Source: Rhodanobacteraceae bacterium
GTDB taxonomy: Bacteria; Acidobacteriota; Terriglobia; Terriglobales; Acidobacteriaceae
Reading direction: 5' to 3'
DNA: 48,134 bases
Assembly: GCA_025350865.1 (NCBI GenBank)
Contig: JANXWZ010000182.1
Location: 1-48,134 of the forward strand
The translations under genes and the position numbers were made by a program. Positions 18,049-27,454 of the stretch are shown in pieces (within the stretch, counting starts at the first letter, position 1; every line of letters starts with the position of its first letter). Below the pieces are notes generated by a model. It worked only from the letters and a program-made list of their open reading frames with translations, was not told the origin of the DNA and searched no databases.

Positions 18049-18354
18049 ACGGCTGTGAGACTAGCACGGAGACGGGTCGGAAAGCCGCTTTTTCTTGGCT
18101 TGCTCGACACAGAAAGCGCTTTGATCAAAAAGGTTGCGATTTCACCAAGGGAAAATGTCGCCTCTCGCACAGAGTCCCAACCTGATCACGTCTGCGACAG
18201 CATTAAAATCGCACACGTTGGTCGATAATCGATCAACAATACCGTTCGTTACGTTGCGGAATGAGGATACGGTTCGCTACGATTGCTTGTCGCCAGTCCC
18301 CTGCTCCTTTCACAGCGCCACAAATCCGAAGCCGAATTTTGAGAAAGAGTTCCC
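18049..18354. other. intergenic region between trpD and sucC
   Basis: This 306-nt divergent spacer holds no convincing gene. It contains AT-rich tracts and a 19-bp near-perfect dyad at 18218-18236. A weak promoter-like pair, TTGCGG with TACGAT 18 nt later, lies before sucC. One or more trpD and sucC promoters must be here. Confidence 0.5.
18218..18236. promoter_or_regulatory. inverted repeat upstream of sucC (operator candidate)
   Basis: The sequence TTGGTCGAT-A-ATCGATCAA is an inverted repeat with 8 of 9 arm positions paired around a single central base. The size and odd-centred symmetry fit a dimeric repressor or activator site. It lies about 120 nt before the sucC start and about 170 nt before trpD. 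No regulator can be assigned. Confidence 0.35.
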
Positions 18355-19527
18355 ATGAAGATTCACGAGTATCAAGCGAAAGAGATTTTGCGGAAGTACA
18401 ACGTACCGGTTCCGGGCGGCGAAATGGTAACCACGCTGGAGCAGGCGGACACGGCCGCCAAGGCACTGTTCGGCCACGGTAACAAGGTCGTCGTGGTGAA
18501 GGCGCAGATTCATGCAGGCGGCCGTGGCAAGGGTGGCGGCGTCAAGCTGGCGAGGACGCTCGAAGAGGCCAATGCCGCGTCGAAGGCGATCCTCGGGATG
18601 CAACTGGTCACACACCAGACCGGCCCGGCAGGACAAAGAGTTCAGCGGTTGCTGATTGAAGAGGGTTCGGCGATCGACCGCGAGCTTTACCTCGGAGTGG
18701 TGCTGGATCGTGCAAGCGGGCAGATCGTCTTTATGGCCTCGCAGTCGGGCGGCATGGAGATCGAGGAAGTGGCTCATGCGACGCCGGAGCTGATCTACAA
18801 GGAGTACGTGAATCCGGCAGTCGGATTCCAGGCCTACCAGGCACGCAAGCTGGCGTTCAAGCTGGAGCTGGCGTCGACGCAGATCAATGCTGCGGTTGGG
18901 TTCATGATGGGGCTGTACAAGGCGTTCATCGAGACCGACTCGACGCTGATGGAGATCAACCCGTTTATTACGACGAAGGATGGCAAGCTGCTGGCGCTCG
19001 ATTGCAAGATCAACTTCGACGATAACGCTATGTTCCGGCACAAGGATTTGAAGGAACTGCGCGATCTGGCGGAGGAAGATCCGCTGGAGGTTGAGGCGAG
19101 CAAGTTTGCGCTGAACTACATCAAGCTGGACGGCAGCATCGCCTGCATGGTGAATGGCGCGGGTCTCGCGATGGCGACGATGGACATCATTCAGTACGCC
19201 GGTGGCTCTGCGGCTAACTTCCTCGATGTAGGCGGCGGTGCTAACCAGGAGCAGATTGAGAATGCATTTGGCATTCTACTTTCGGATAAGAATGTAAAAG
19301 CAATTTTCATCAATATTTTTGGTGGAATTCTGCGCGTGGATGTTCTTGCGACTGCGGTAGTTGCCGCGGCGAAGAAGCTCAATGTTCAGTTGCCGATTAT
19401 TCTTCGTCTCGAAGGTACGAACGTCGAAGAGGGCCGTCGGATTATTTCGGAGTCGGGCTTGAAAGTTCAGATCGGGACGACGATGAAAGATGCGGCGGAT
19501 TTGGCGGTTGCGGCGGCGAAAGGGTAA
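18355..19527 (+). CDS. sucC: succinyl-CoA synthetase beta subunit (ADP-forming type)
   Basis: SucC is the ATP-grasp subunit of succinyl-CoA ligase in the TCA cycle. The N-terminus [22 protein letters not shown], the glycine-rich nucleotide loop [12 protein letters not shown] near residues 59-70, the LMEINPF metal-binding motif and the C-terminal [11 protein letters not shown] and LDVGGGAN blocks are all present. The length of 390 is normal. From about 19260 the codon use becomes noticeably more AT-rich for some 70 nt. The partner sucD does not follow directly but starts 341 nt later. Confidence 0.96.
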   Translation: MKIHEYQAKEILRKYNVPVPGGEMVTTLEQADTAAKALFGHGNKVVVVKAQIHAGGRGKGGGVKLARTLEEANAASKAILGMQLVTHQTGPAGQRVQRLLIEEGSAIDRELYLGVVLDRASGQIVFMASQSGGMEIEEVAHATPELIYKEYVNPAVGFQAYQARKLAFKLELASTQINAAVGFMMGLYKAFIETDSTLMEINPFITTKDGKLLALDCKINFDDNAMFRHKDLKELRDLAEEDPLEVEASKFALNYIKLDGSIACMVNGAGLAMATMDIIQYAGGSAANFLDVGGGANQEQIENAFGILLSDKNVKAIFINIFGGILRVDVLATAVVAAAKKLNVQLPIILRLEGTNVEEGRRIISESGLKVQIGTTMKDAADLAVAAAKG

Positions 19528-19532
19528 GTTGA

Positions 19533-19658
19533 ATGGTCTCTCTCGAAGAAGAGCGGGCAATTCGCAAGGCGTTTTCAGTTCTTGGCGGCAATCAGACTAT
19601 CGACGCCATTAGAGCTTGGATTAGACTCCATTGTCCTCAGCACTATGATCATCGTTGA
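19533..19658 (+). CDS. possible 41-aa ORF between sucC and sucD
   Basis: An ATG 5 nt after the sucC stop opens a 41-codon frame with mixed charge (SLEEERAIRKAFSVLGG, then TIDAIRAWIRLHCPQHYDHR). A weak AAAGGG lies upstream. I recognise no family. It could be a real small gene, a remnant or chance. The rest of the 341-nt sucC-sucD gap (19659-19868) has no gene; it includes a copy of a short repeat (near 19806-19830) that also occurs on the minus strand near 16217-16240. Confidence 0.25.
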   Translation: MVSLEEERAIRKAFSVLGGNQTIDAIRAWIRLHCPQHYDHR

Positions 19659-19868
19659 ATTGGAACCATTTTTCGAGGGTGTTTTGACTTAGAAAAGGCT
19701 AGAGTGCGCCATCCCAATTTCCCTCCCGCATTCCTTCAGCGGACCGGAAGAGGGCAATACCGATTGGTTGACCCTTCAAACTAGTTCGCTACGAAAAACA
19801 GAAGCAGATCCCTACGGGATGACAAACAAGTAAGACGAAGTGGATGGCTGAGTTCCGAGGAGATAGAT

Positions 19869-20747
19869 ATGGCGGTTTTGGTCGATAAAAATACGCGGTT
19901 GATTGTGCAGGGAATTACGGGGCGTGAAGGTACGTTCCATGCCAAGGGTTGTGCGGAGTATGGGACGAATGTAGTTGGCGGAGTAACTCCCGGCAAGGGC
20001 GGAACTACTCATGAGGGTTGGCCGGTCTTCAATACCGTGGAAGAGGCGGTCGCCGCGACCGGCGCGAATGTGTCGGTGATCTTTGTGCCGCCACCGTTTG
20101 CTGCCGATGGAATCCTGGAGGCCGAGGCCGCTGGGCTGCCGCTCGTGATCTGTATTACCGAGGGAATTCCTACGCTGGATATGACTAAGGTGTGGGAGGT
20201 CTTGAAGCGTTCCAAGACGACACGCCTGATCGGTCCTAACTGCCCTGGAGTTATCTCTCCAGGTAAGGCGAAGGTCGGGATTATGCCGGGGCGCATTCAT
20301 AAGGAAGGGTCGGTCGGGATTGTTTCCAAATCGGGCACATTGACCTACGAGGCGGTGTATCAGTTGACTACACGCGGGATCGGTCAGTCGACGGCCATCG
20401 GTATTGGTGGCGACCCGATCATCGGGACAACGCACATCGACGCACTGAAGCTGCTCAACGAAGACCCTGATACCGAGGCGATCATCATGATCGGCGAGAT
20501 CGGTGGATCGGCCGAGCAGGAAGCGGCAGCTTACATCAAGGCCAATGTGAAGAAGCCGGTGGTCGGCTTCATCGCCGGGCAGACGGCCCCTCCGGGCCGG
20601 CGCATGGGCCACGCGGGCGCAATCATCTCAGGCGGCGAGGGTACTGCTGCGGAGAAGATGGCTGCGATGGAAGATGCCGGGATTAGCGTTGTGATCTCGC
20701 CGGCGGAGATGGGCGCGACAATGGCTCGCTTGCTGGGTAAGGCTTAG
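19869..20747 (+). CDS. sucD: succinyl-CoA synthetase alpha subunit
   Basis: SucD binds CoA and carries the phosphohistidine of succinyl-CoA ligase. The sequence has the CoA-binding [12 protein letters not shown] near the N-terminus, [18 protein letters not shown], and [18 protein letters not shown] with the active His at residue 248 (E. coli His246). The length of 292 is normal. The start ATG follows GAGGAGATAGAT. A terminator-like hairpin lies about 30 nt after the stop. Confidence 0.96.
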   Translation: MAVLVDKNTRLIVQGITGREGTFHAKGCAEYGTNVVGGVTPGKGGTTHEGWPVFNTVEEAVAATGANVSVIFVPPPFAADGILEAEAAGLPLVICITEGIPTLDMTKVWEVLKRSKTTRLIGPNCPGVISPGKAKVGIMPGRIHKEGSVGIVSKSGTLTYEAVYQLTTRGIGQSTAIGIGGDPIIGTTHIDALKLLNEDPDTEAIIMIGEIGGSAEQEAAAYIKANVKKPVVGFIAGQTAPPGRRMGHAGAIISGGEGTAAEKMAAMEDAGISVVISPAEMGATMARLLGKA

Positions 20748-20775
20748 AACAACCGCTAACTGGGAAGAGACGGAT

Positions 20776-20817
20776 AAAGGCGGGATAGGAGGGATGGTTT
20801 CCTCTTATCCCGCCTTT
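20776..20817 (+). terminator. hairpin terminator after sucD
   Basis: A 12-bp perfect stem (AAAGGCGGGATA with TATCCCGCCTTT) encloses an 18-nt loop and is followed by a short T-rich stretch (GGCTTTTGG). The U tract is not ideal, but position and stem strength fit a terminator for sucD. Confidence 0.6.
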
Positions 20818-20976
20818 GGCTTTTGGCGCACAGGTTAAGAAAGAGAAGCGGTCGTTTGCTGGCGGCAAACGATACCCCTGACGGATACCGCGCGGTACGA
20901 CGATACGCTTCCCGAAGAGGTATTACCCCACCCTGCGCGAGAAGACTGCGCGAGGATGGGGTACCCGGGGTTGCGG

Positions 20977-21837
20977 TTAGGTCGTGAGGTTGTCGAGGCG
21001 CGCTAGCTGGTCTGGGGTTAGTTTGATGTCGGCGGCAGCTATGTTTTGTTGCAGGTGGGCTACCTTGCTGGTGCCGGGGATGAGCAGAATGTTTTCGGGG
21101 CCGTGGAGGAGCCAGGCCAGCGCGACCTGATGCTTGGTGGTTCCGGTTTTAGCGGCCACCTCATCCAGGACCTTGGATTGGAGGGGGGAGAAGCCATTCA
21201 GCGGGAAAAAGGGGACAAACGCGATGTTCTTGTTGGCGCAGAATTCGAGCAGTTCGTCGTCGGCCCGGTTGAGAACTCCATAGGCGTTTTGGACGCAGAC
21301 GACTTCACCCATCGTGAGGGCTTCTTCGAGCTGGGAGTGGACGATATTGCTGAGGCCGATGTGCTTCAGTTTGCCCTCGCGTTGTAGCTCGAGCATGGTC
21401 TCGAATTGCGGCGCGATGGATGCGGCAAAGGGTCCCGCAGCTCCGGTGCCGACGCGGAGGTTCACGACGTCCATGCAGTCGCGCTTGAGGTGGCGGAGGT
21501 TGTCTTCGAGGCCGGAACGGAGTTCGGCGGGGGACAAGGCGGGGAGCCAGGCGGCATTGGGGGTGCGGCGGGCGCCGAGTTTGGTGACGAGGACGAGGCC
21601 GTCGCGGTAGGGGTGGAGGGTCTCGCGGATGAGGTGGTTGGTGTGGTGCGGGCCGTAGAAGTCGCTGGTGTCGATGTGGTTGATGCCGGCTTCCATTGCA
21701 GTATGCAGGACGCGGGTGGCCTCTGCGGGGTCTGACGGCGGGCCGTAGACTTTGGGGCCGGCGAGCTGCATGGCTCCAAAGCCGATCCGGTTTACGGTGA
21801 GAGTTCCGAGGGTGTAGGTTCCGGCCAGGTTGGTCAT
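20977..21837 (-). CDS. aldo/keto reductase (YdbC-like)
   Basis: A TIM-barrel NADPH oxidoreductase of 286 residues. Catalytic residues expected for the family are visible as Asp56 and Tyr61 (HIDTSDFYG) and Lys86 (VTKLG). The fourth position, usually His, is Asn126 in DVVNLRVG, as I recall for the YdbC-type subgroup. The C-terminal IPGTSKVAHLQQN binds the cofactor phosphate. The physiological substrate is unknown. It is divergent from ndk and follows sucD convergently, separated by the sucD terminator. Confidence 0.87.
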   Translation of the reverse strand: MTNLAGTYTLGTLTVNRIGFGAMQLAGPKVYGPPSDPAEATRVLHTAMEAGINHIDTSDFYGPHHTNHLIRETLHPYRDGLVLVTKLGARRTPNAAWLPALSPAELRSGLEDNLRHLKRDCMDVVNLRVGTGAAGPFAASIAPQFETMLELQREGKLKHIGLSNIVHSQLEEALTMGEVVCVQNAYGVLNRADDELLEFCANKNIAFVPFFPLNGFSPLQSKVLDEVAAKTGTTKHQVALAWLLHGPENILLIPGTSKVAHLQQNIAAADIKLTPDQLARLDNLTT

Positions 21838-21890
21838 TGGGAATTGGACGCGGAGGAGGGTGGCGGGGATTCGGTGGATTGCCGAGGGTT

Positions 21891-21970
21891 ATTCATCCCA
21901 CTCATCGCGATGGGACTGGGATGGGAAGGCAAATGCTGCGATTGTTCTCTGCGCTCAGAATGACCTCAGG
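21891..21970. repeat. dispersed intergenic repeat, copy A
   Basis: The block contains CCCACTCATCGCGATG, GGCAAATGCTGCGATT and CTGCGCTCAGAATGAC, which recur in partly decayed form near 26310, 36716, 41425, 42860 and 46888. All copies are intergenic. No open reading frame is supported here. Confidence 0.55.
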
Positions 21971-22022
21971 TTGATAGTGTTCGGGTAGACTGTTGGTATT
22001 GCTTTTATAAGGGAGAATACCG

Positions 22023-22439
22023 TTGTCACAGCGCACATTCAGCATAATCAAGCCAGACGCAGTCAAGAAGGGTTATACCGCCGCCATCCTCGCCAAGATT
22101 GAGGCAGCAGGCTTCAAGATCGTGTCGATCAAGCGCATGAGCATCTCGAAGGCGCAGGCTGAGGGCTTTTATTACGTCCACGCAGAGCGCGGATTCTTTG
22201 GGGAACTGACGGATTTCATGTCGTCCGGGCCGATCTTCCCGATGGTTCTGGAGAAGGACAACGCGATTGCCGACTTCCGCAAGCTGATGGGCGCGACGAA
22301 CCCGGCGAACGCTGAAGACGGCACGATCCGCAAGGAATTTGCCGCGTCGATCGGCGAGAATGCGATCCATGGCTCCGACGCTGAAGAGACTGCTGCGTTT
22401 GAGATCGGCTACTTCTTCGCTGGCATCGAACTCAACTAA
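22023..22439 (+). CDS. ndk: nucleoside diphosphate kinase
   Basis: Ndk exchanges the gamma phosphate among NTPs and dNTPs through a phosphohistidine. [11 protein letters not shown] opens the protein, and the active-site His116 lies in [18 protein letters not shown]-like and [14 protein letters not shown] blocks are in the right places. The start is TTG at 22023, supported by AAGGGAGAATACCG upstream. The length of 138 is normal. A strong hairpin with a T6 tract follows. Confidence 0.95.
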   Translation: MSQRTFSIIKPDAVKKGYTAAILAKIEAAGFKIVSIKRMSISKAQAEGFYYVHAERGFFGELTDFMSSGPIFPMVLEKDNAIADFRKLMGATNPANAEDGTIRKEFAASIGENAIHGSDAEETAAFEIGYFFAGIELN

Positions 22440-22474
22440 GGCACCAGCAACAGACGACTAAGGCAAAAGCAACA

Positions 22475-22547
22475 AACGACCACGGATTTGCACGGATGAC
22501 ACGGGTTTGACCCGTGATCTTTCCGAGTAAATCCGTGGTCGTTTTTT
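22475..22547. terminator. long palindromic terminator between ndk and SGNH gene
   Basis: A perfect 15-bp stem (AACGACCACGGATTT with AAATCCGTGGTCGTT) encloses a second small hairpin (ACGGGT-TTG-ACCCGT) and is followed by T6. It can terminate ndk and, being palindromic, also the opposing gene that ends at 22548. A very similar element lies at 43800-43872, so it belongs to a dispersed family. Confidence 0.75.
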
Positions 22548-23747
22548 CTACTTGTGGGTGAAGAACTTCAGGTCAATGGCTTCGGCCATGGCTTTGTAGC
22601 CGGCGTCGTTGGGGTGCAGGTGGTCGCCGGAGTCGAAGGCGGGGAGCAGACGGTCGGGTTGCGCGGGGTCGCGGCTGGCCTTGTCGAAGTCGATCACGGC
22701 GTCGAAGGTGCCGCTGGTCAGGATGAAGCGGTTGACGGCCTGGCGCATCTGTTCGCCAGCGGGACTGAAGTAGTTGGCACCCGCGAAAGGCCCCAGGGTT
22801 GTGCCGATGGCCTTTAGGCCGCGTGCGTGGGCTCGTTGGACGAGCTGGGCGTAACCCCATTCAATCTGCTCGGCGGTGACGGTCTCGTTCGGTTTCAGCG
22901 GGAAGAACGTACGGCCAATGTCGTTCGTGGCTAGCGAAACGATCACGCAACGGGCACCGGGCTGCGCCAGCGCGTCGCGGTCGAAGCGCGCCAGGGCGCT
23001 TGGCCCGGTGTTGTCGTGCAACAGGCGGTTGCCGCTGATGCCTTCGTTCAGGACGCCAATGTTCCGGGTCGACACGTTGGCCGCCAGTCGCACGGCAAGG
23101 TCGTCCGGCCAACGCAGATTTTTGTCGGGCGTGGAATGGAAGCCGTCGGAAATGGAAGCTCCAATCACGACCACTGCCGATGCCGCCGGACCTGCGTCCA
23201 CATCCACTCCCTTGAGAATCAGCCATGATGACTTAGAGTTCGCCCCACTGAGAGCAGCCTGAGTGGTAGCGTCGCCGGGGACGGAGAAGTTGGTGGAACT
23301 CGCTAGCAGGTGCGCGGTCAGTGTGGCATCTGGCTGTGCGGGGATATAAATGCTGACGGCCAGGTCCGTGAAGGGTTGGACAGCCAAGGAGATCGGGTCG
23401 CTGATCGCGTAGGCTCCAGCGGGTATCGTGACTGCAGCCACACCGCCAAACGTGACGGAATGGTCTGTGGCCGGAAGGATCGCGCCGCCGGGACCGCCGC
23501 TGAGAGCAACGTGGACCGCAGCCAAAGACAGTTTTGTCGTGCTGCCCTCGTTGGAGAGACGCAGCCGTAGCGCCTTGCCTCCAATCGACAGGTGTACAAC
23601 ATCCCGGAAGGTCGTGCCTGCGGGGCCGATCGTGGCGAGCGTCGCCGGCGCAGGCATAGGCGCTGCGGCCCAGCTTCCGGTCCAACTGGTTTGCTGGCCG
23701 GAAGCGGCCATGGTCAGGCAGGCAAGGGCAAAGGACAATAAGCGCAT
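22548..23747 (-). CDS. secreted SGNH/GDSL hydrolase (XynE-like)
   Basis: A 399-residue exported esterase-like protein with signal peptide MRLLSFALACLTMAASG. The N-terminal 180 residues form a beta-sandwich, and the SGNH domain follows: block I IGASISDG with Ser198, block II GISGN (236-240), block III ATND (273-276) and block V DHLHPND with Asp375 and His378. This layout matches the XynE-like group, whose members remove acyl groups from glycans, but the actual substrate is unknown. It lies 39 nt after a paralogous gene on the same strand. Confidence 0.85.
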   Translation of the reverse strand: MRLLSFALACLTMAASGQQTSWTGSWAAAPMPAPATLATIGPAGTTFRDVVHLSIGGKALRLRLSNEGSTTKLSLAAVHVALSGGPGGAILPATDHSVTFGGVAAVTIPAGAYAISDPISLAVQPFTDLAVSIYIPAQPDATLTAHLLASSTNFSVPGDATTQAALSGANSKSSWLILKGVDVDAGPAASAVVVIGASISDGFHSTPDKNLRWPDDLAVRLAANVSTRNIGVLNEGISGNRLLHDNTGPSALARFDRDALAQPGARCVIVSLATNDIGRTFFPLKPNETVTAEQIEWGYAQLVQRAHARGLKAIGTTLGPFAGANYFSPAGEQMRQAVNRFILTSGTFDAVIDFDKASRDPAQPDRLLPAFDSGDHLHPNDAGYKAMAEAIDLKFFTHK

Positions 23748-23786
23748 CTGTGGCCGATCTGTGACGAAGGTTTTTGGCTGTGACTA

Positions 23787-25031
23787 CTACTTTTTGTCGT
23801 TGAAGAGCTTCAAGTCGATGGCTCCGGCCATGGCTTCCATGCCGGCGTCATTGGGATGCAGGTGGTCGGGGTGCGGCGGCGCATTGAAGCGGGTGTCGAA
23901 GGCACCGGTGGCCTTGTCGATGGTGGCTGCTTCAAAGTCGATGAAGCCGTCCAGAACGGTCGTCGTGCGGATCCACTGGTTCACGGCTTTGCGAACGACC
24001 TCGCCTGCGGGTGAGGCATAACCCGCCCCGAGGTACGGGGTCAGGGTGGCTCCGAAGACCTTAATGCCGTGGTCGTGGGCGCGGTCGGCGAGTTGCGTCA
24101 GCCCCTGGATCAGCTCCTCGGTCGTCACCACATCGTAGGGTTTGGCTGGGTCATAGGCGTGGCCGATGTCGTTGATACTCTCCAGGATGATGAGGTACTT
24201 GACGCCGGATTGAGCGAGGACGTCGTGGTCGAAACGCGCGAGGGCTGAGGGCCCGGTGGTGTCGTGCAGCATGCGATTGCCGCCGATCCCGAGGTTCAGC
24301 ACGCCCAGGTTGGCGGTCTTCTTGTTGGCTTGTAAACGGCGCGCGAGAAAGTCGGGCCAACGCTTGTTTTCGTTGGGTGTGCTGAAGGTTCCGTCGGTGA
24401 TGGAGTCTCCATAGGCGACGATTGCGGCTGACTTGGCGTCGGCTTTCACGTCGACCGACTTCAGGAAGAACCAGGAGGCAGCAGTCTTTGTACCTGCATC
24501 TTCGCTGGGCAGGGACTTCTCTTTGACCACATTGCCCGGTGCGATGTAGTTGGTCTGGTAGGCCGAGCCGTGGACGGTCAGGTGGGTGATTGTCTGGGCC
24601 GGCAGGAAGATGCTGATCGCCAGGTCGGACATGGCGGGCAGGTTCAGAGCGGCGGGGTCGGAGACGACGTGGGCCCCGGGCGGGATGACGATGGAGGGCC
24701 GCCCGCCGAAGGTGAGCGCGTTCGCTGAGGAGAGGGCGATGTCGCCCTTGGCGCCGCCGGGGTTCGCGGCCAGCGCAATGTGGACGACCGAGATGCTGAG
24801 CGGCTCGGTGCCGAACTGGTTCGAGAGCTCGACGCGGACGGACGTGCCGCCCAGCGAAACATGCACGATCTGCCGGAGTGTCGTATCGGCGACGGCGATG
24901 GCGTCGCGGGTGTTGGGGCGCTCTACGTCGGCGGTGGACCAGGTTCCGACCCAGTGGTCTGGCGCGTTGGCTGCGTGGGCCATGGGAGCGGACAAGGCGA
25001 CGGCGAGAAGGGCGCGGAGGAAGGTTTTCAT
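23787..25031 (-). CDS. secreted SGNH/GDSL hydrolase (XynE-like), tandem paralogue
   Basis: A paralogue of the next gene downstream with the same architecture: signal peptide (FLRALLAVALSAPMAHA), WVGTWSTADVERP, beta-sandwich, and SGNH blocks YGDSITDG, GIGGNRMLH, ESINDIG and DHLHPND. The open frame extends to 25124, but the ATG at 25031 places the signal peptide at the N-terminus. The conserved GPSALARFD and GNRLLHD/GNRMLHD segments shared with the neighbour show an old tandem duplication. The gene is divergent from galM, with 79 bp between starts. Confidence 0.85.
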   Translation of the reverse strand: MKTFLRALLAVALSAPMAHAANAPDHWVGTWSTADVERPNTRDAIAVADTTLRQIVHVSLGGTSVRVELSNQFGTEPLSISVVHIALAANPGGAKGDIALSSANALTFGGRPSIVIPPGAHVVSDPAALNLPAMSDLAISIFLPAQTITHLTVHGSAYQTNYIAPGNVVKEKSLPSEDAGTKTAASWFFLKSVDVKADAKSAAIVAYGDSITDGTFSTPNENKRWPDFLARRLQANKKTANLGVLNLGIGGNRMLHDTTGPSALARFDHDVLAQSGVKYLIILESINDIGHAYDPAKPYDVVTTEELIQGLTQLADRAHDHGIKVFGATLTPYLGAGYASPAGEVVRKAVNQWIRTTTVLDGFIDFEAATIDKATGAFDTRFNAPPHPDHLHPNDAGMEAMAGAIDLKLFNDKK

Positions 25032-25110
25032 GGTGGCAACAATGATCGTTGCTGCGCGGCGGATGCGCAAGGGGGAGAGACCCGAAATGTGTCCGGAATA
25101 GGTCTGCGAT

Positions 25111-26139
25111 ATGCTGGTTTGCATGTCTACAAGTGTTGTTGCGAAAGAGTTTGGCGCGCTGCAGGATGGTCAGGCAGTCACGATGTTTACGGTTTCAGCG
25201 GGTGGCGTGGTGGCTCGCTTTTCGGATTACGGTGCACGGTGGTGCGGGCTGACCATGGTCGACGGGGCCGAAGTTGTTTTGGGCTATGCGACTCTCGCGG
25301 AGTATATCGCCGATACCACCTACTCCGGGGCCGTCGTTGGCCGGGTCGGAAACCGCATTGCGAAGGGCGCGTTCTCGCTTGACGGCAAGAGCTACCAGGT
25401 GCCGCTGAACAATGGCGTGAATTGCCTGCACGGGGGCCCGGTGGGGTTCGACAAGCATGTTTGGGCGTCGGAGGTTTTGAGCGACGGCGTCGAGTTCACG
25501 CTGGTCAGCCCGGATGGCGACCAGGGGTTTCCGGGGACGCTGACGGCGGTGGTCCGATATACCGTGTCGCGGGATGCGGTGCGGATCGGCTACACGGTGA
25601 CGACGGATGCGGCCACTGTCGTCAATCTCACCAACCACGCGTACTTCAACCTCGCCGGGAGTGGGTTGATTCTGGACCACGAGATGATGCTGACCGCAGA
25701 CAGGTACACGCCTACGGATGAGGCTCTGATTCCGACCGGCGAACTGGCTCCGGTAGATGGCACTCCGTTCGATTTTCGTCAATCGCGGCGGATTGGGGAT
25801 CGGATCGATGGCGATCACGTGCAGCTTGTACGGGCGGGCGGCTATGACCACAACTGGGTTCTTCCCACGGGCACCGCAGCGGGGATGCAGCTAGCGGCCA
25901 AGGTCCAGTCGAGCGGTCGGTTGATGTCGGTGGAAACGACCGAGCCCGGGGTGCAGTTTTACAGCGGGAACTTTATGACTGAGGCAGCGACGGCTGGAAA
26001 GTATGTCCGGCGCGGCGGGCTGTGCCTGGAGACGCAGCACTATCCGGATTCGCCGAATAAGCCGGATTGGCCGACGACGGTGGTGCGGCCGGGCGAATCA
26101 ATGACCAGCGCTACGCTGTTTCGGTTTGGGGTGGGGTAG
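25111..26139 (+). CDS. galM: galactose mutarotase (aldose 1-epimerase)
   Basis: GalM interconverts the alpha and beta anomers of galactose and feeds galactokinase. The family motifs are GRVGNRIAKGAF, LHGGPVGFDKHVW with the first catalytic His region, NLTNHAYFNLAG with the second His, and TTEPGVQFYSGN with the catalytic Glu. There is no signal peptide, so it is cytoplasmic. The ATG at 25111 has a weak AGG upstream; ATG 25123 is also possible. It heads the galM-galT-galK-mak series. Confidence 0.93.
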   Translation: MLVCMSTSVVAKEFGALQDGQAVTMFTVSAGGVVARFSDYGARWCGLTMVDGAEVVLGYATLAEYIADTTYSGAVVGRVGNRIAKGAFSLDGKSYQVPLNNGVNCLHGGPVGFDKHVWASEVLSDGVEFTLVSPDGDQGFPGTLTAVVRYTVSRDAVRIGYTVTTDAATVVNLTNHAYFNLAGSGLILDHEMMLTADRYTPTDEALIPTGELAPVDGTPFDFRQSRRIGDRIDGDHVQLVRAGGYDHNWVLPTGTAAGMQLAAKVQSSGRLMSVETTEPGVQFYSGNFMTEAATAGKYVRRGGLCLETQHYPDSPNKPDWPTTVVRPGESMTSATLFRFGVG

Positions 26140-26355
26140 GGGACGGAAGGCAAAGGAGTCAAGCCAGAGGCCGTGGAGCCGGAACCAAGGGTACGCTGTC
26201 GGCCTCAATATCCCAAAGAGCGGAATGTCTTGAGCTGTCAGCTCGAGGATCATGTCTCTTTATTTCGCCGGATATCCGAAGGCAATGGCCTTGGCACGGT
26301 GAGGCTTTGCGCCGAGAATGGGGCACCCGGTGGTGGTGGATTGTAGACTGTATCG

Positions 26356-27387
26356 ATGAGTTTGAATCTAAGTTCGGTGACGCGGCCGCATCGGCGGTAT
26401 AACCCCTTGCGGCGGCAGTGGGTGTTGGTTTCTCCGCAGCGTACGGCGCGGCCGTGGCAGGGGCAGACCACCAAGCCGGTAGCGGCCGAGCGAGTGGCAT
26501 ACGATCCAAACTGCTATTTGTGCCCAGGGAATCCCCGTGCTGGCGGTGCGCAGACGCCGGAATACGATGGGGTATACGCGTTCGATAACGACTATCCAGC
26601 CTTGTTGGCGGATGAGGTAGAGTTGCCGGCTACCTCGCCGGGAAGCCTCCTGATAGCCGAGGCGGAGGTTGGCCGGTGCCGGGTCATCTGCTTCGATCCG
26701 GATCACAGCCTCACGTTGTCGCAGATGCCGGTCGAGTCGATTGGCCGTGTGACCGAGTGCTGGAAGAGCGAGACGGAGATGCTGGGGGCGGACCCGTCGA
26801 TTGATTATGTGCAAATTTTCGAGAATCGCGGGGCGATGATGGGGTCGAGCAATCCGCACCCCCATTGCCAGGTGTGGGCGACGGGCCATGTTCCGGATGA
26901 GCCGGCGGCCGAGGGTGCCGCGCAGCTGGACTACTTCACCGCGAATGGGCGGACTTTGCTGAGTGATTATCTCGCTCAGGAGGTTGGCGGCGAGCGCGAG
27001 GTCTGCGGCAATGATGAGTTTGTGGCGGTGGTGCCGTATTGGGCGGTATGGCCGTTTGAAACGTTGATTCTGCCCCGAAACACCGTCGGCAGCTTTGTGG
27101 ATTTCTCGGCGGCGCTGACTGCCGGGCTTGCGGACATCCTGAAGCGGATGACGACGCGCTACGACAATCTCTTTCAGGTGAGCTTTCCCTATACGATGGG
27201 GTTTCACCAGCGTCCGACGGACGGCAAGCCGCATCCGGAGTGGACGTTTCATGCACACTTCTTCCCGCCGCTCCTGCGGTCGGCAGAGATACGAAAGTTT
27301 ATGGTGGGGTTCGAGATGCTGGGGATGCCGCAGCGGGATATCACGCCGGAGAAAGCAGCGGAGATGTTGCGGGGGTGTGCGGAGTAG
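26356..27387 (+). CDS. galT: galactose-1-phosphate uridylyltransferase
   Basis: GalT swaps UDP between UDP-glucose and galactose 1-phosphate in the Leloir pathway. The sequence has CYLCPGN with zinc-type Cys53 and Cys56, and NPHPHCQVW in which His170 is the nucleophile that becomes uridylylated. The C-terminal PEWTFHAHFFPPLLRS is also typical. The length of 343 is normal. There is no clear ribosome binding site before the ATG. The 216-nt gap to galM has no gene and includes a fragment of the dispersed repeat (26313-26341). Confidence 0.95.
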   Translation: MSLNLSSVTRPHRRYNPLRRQWVLVSPQRTARPWQGQTTKPVAAERVAYDPNCYLCPGNPRAGGAQTPEYDGVYAFDNDYPALLADEVELPATSPGSLLIAEAEVGRCRVICFDPDHSLTLSQMPVESIGRVTECWKSETEMLGADPSIDYVQIFENRGAMMGSSNPHPHCQVWATGHVPDEPAAEGAAQLDYFTANGRTLLSDYLAQEVGGEREVCGNDEFVAVVPYWAVWPFETLILPRNTVGSFVDFSAALTAGLADILKRMTTRYDNLFQVSFPYTMGFHQRPTDGKPHPEWTFHAHFFPPLLRSAEIRKFMVGFEMLGMPQRDITPEKAAEMLRGCAE

Positions 27388-27454
27388 TCCAGATGCAACG
27401 GCGTACGCAAGGTTCGCGGTGGAAAGGCTGCAAAGTTCGCAAAGGTGAGAGTGG

